A stretch of DNA of 5,771 nucleotides, from contig CALGOO010000215.1 of the NCBI GenBank assembly GCA_937960715.1, forward strand, positions 1-5,771. Direction: 5' to 3'. A program made the translations under genes and the position numbers. The stretch comes from an uncultured Candidatus Competibacteraceae bacterium (lineage in GTDB: Bacteria; Pseudomonadota; Gammaproteobacteria; Competibacterales; Competibacteraceae). Below the pieces are notes generated by a model, which was not told the origin of the DNA, did no database searches, and saw only the letters and a program-made list of their open reading frames with translations. This document shows positions 5,077 to 5,771 of the stretch, one piece after another. Position 1 is the first letter of the stretch, and every line of letters starts with the position of its first letter.

Positions 5077-5771
5077 TGTTCTGGAGTAGCATTCTACTGG
5101 CCTTACGGGCGATCCGGCGCAATTTGCTGCGGTCTTTTCTGACTATCCTTGGCATCGTGATCGGTGTCAGCGCGGTGATCACCATGGTCACGCTGGGCAA
5201 TGGCGCCACTCGCGCCGTCGCGGACCAGATTTCCAGCCTCGGCAGCAATCTCATCATGGTGCGCCCCGGCAAGCGGCTTGGGCCGGGCCGGGACGAAGCC
5301 GGTTCTCCAAATTTCAAGGCCCGTGATGCCGAGGCCATTACAACCCAGATCGGCTCACTCAATGCGATCGCGCCGGTCGCCAGCAAAAGCGTAACCGTGG
5401 TGTACGCGGCTCGTAATTGGTCCACCACCGTGACCGGCAGCACCAATGCTTATTTCACCGCGGGCAACTGGCAACTCGCCGATGGACGGGTTTTTACCGA
5501 GGCCGAGCAGCGCGCCGGCAAGGCGGTTTGCGTGATCGGCGCCACGGTGCGCAAGGAACTGTTTGGCGGCCAGCCGCCGCTGGGCGATGAGTTGCGGATT
5601 AAGAATTTCGCCTGTGAAGTGATCGGCTTGCTGCAATCCAAGGGGCAGTCAGCTATGGGCATGGATCAGGACGATATCATCGTGATACCGCTGCGCACTT
5701 TGCAGCGCCGCTTGACTGGCACCCAGGATGTCAACACCCTGATGGTCTCAGTGCAGGATGGCGGAGACACC
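5076..5771 (+). CDS. MacB/FtsX-type ABC permease (C-terminus beyond window)
   Basis: This is the inner-membrane permease of the efflux pump. ATG 5076 overlaps the ATPase stop as TGATG, with GGAGAG at 5062-5067 as ribosome site, and 232 codons are visible. An amphipathic start (ALRAIRRNLLRSFLTILGIVIG, residues 9-30) leads into the first transmembrane helix at about 21-41, as in MacB and related permeases. The rest is the MacB periplasmic core domain, with SLGSNLIMVRPG (54-65), VIGATVRKELFGG after Cys152, and KGQSAMGMDQDDIIVIPL near the visible end. This class of permease does not form a classical channel; it is thought to drive substrate from the periplasm into the adaptor and outer membrane channel by long-range motion. 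Cys152 and Cys180 lie in the periplasmic domain and could form a disulfide, which is inference. The three C-terminal transmembrane helices expected for the family lie past the right edge. MacB-type permeases export macrolides, peptides or lipopeptides; the substrate here cannot be told. Confidence 0.94.
   Translation, partial: MFWSSILLALRAIRRNLLRSFLTILGIVIGVSAVITMVTLGNGATRAVADQISSLGSNLIMVRPGKRLGPGRDEAGSPNFKARDAEAITTQIGSLNAIAPVASKSVTVVYAARNWSTTVTGSTNAYFTAGNWQLADGRVFTEAEQRAGKAVCVIGATVRKELFGGQPPLGDELRIKNFACEVIGLLQSKGQSAMGMDQDDIIVIPLRTLQRRLTGTQDVNTLMVSVQDGGDT

Overview
This window holds parts of two divergently transcribed gene clusters around a 192-base intergenic region (1421-1612). The DNA is GC-rich, coding density is high, genes overlap by a few bases, and both a lipoprotein signal and a TolC-type outer membrane factor are present. 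This points to a Gram-negative proteobacterium. The close match of the regulator to CpxR suggests a gammaproteobacterium, but the sequence alone cannot fix the genus.

Minus strand (1-1420): a CpxR-like OmpR-family response regulator is followed, with a 4-base GTGA overlap, by its HAMP-containing sensor histidine kinase. The kinase runs off the left edge just after the phospho-acceptor histidine, so its ATP-binding domain is not visible.

Plus strand (1613-5771): four tightly packed genes encode a complete tripartite ABC efflux system of the MacAB-TolC type. In order they are a NodT-type outer membrane lipoprotein, a MacA-like periplasmic adaptor, a MacB-type ATPase and a separate MacB/FtsX-type permease, which runs off the right edge. 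Each start overlaps the preceding stop (GTGA, TTGA, TGATG), as expected for one translationally coupled operon.

Two observations stand out. First, the intergenic region carries a phased array of TTTAC half-sites. One pair, TTTAC-N5-TTTAC at 1510-1524, reads on the minus strand as GTAAA-N5-GTAAA, the known CpxR recognition sequence. With a CpxR-like regulator encoded next door, this suggests that the regulator controls both itself and the divergent efflux operon, forming a local envelope-stress or efflux module. Second, the best start signals of the adaptor gene (AAGGA, 8-base spacer, GTG at 3064) lie in a different frame from the adaptor body. The two frames would be joined by one base fewer in an A6 run at 3109-3114, so the gene has either an apparent frameshift or a sequence error, or else it uses a poorly supported internal start at 3137.

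No RNA genes, insertion sequences, CRISPR arrays or convincing terminators were seen. The individual components are known families; what is notable is the local wiring and the adaptor's N-terminus.
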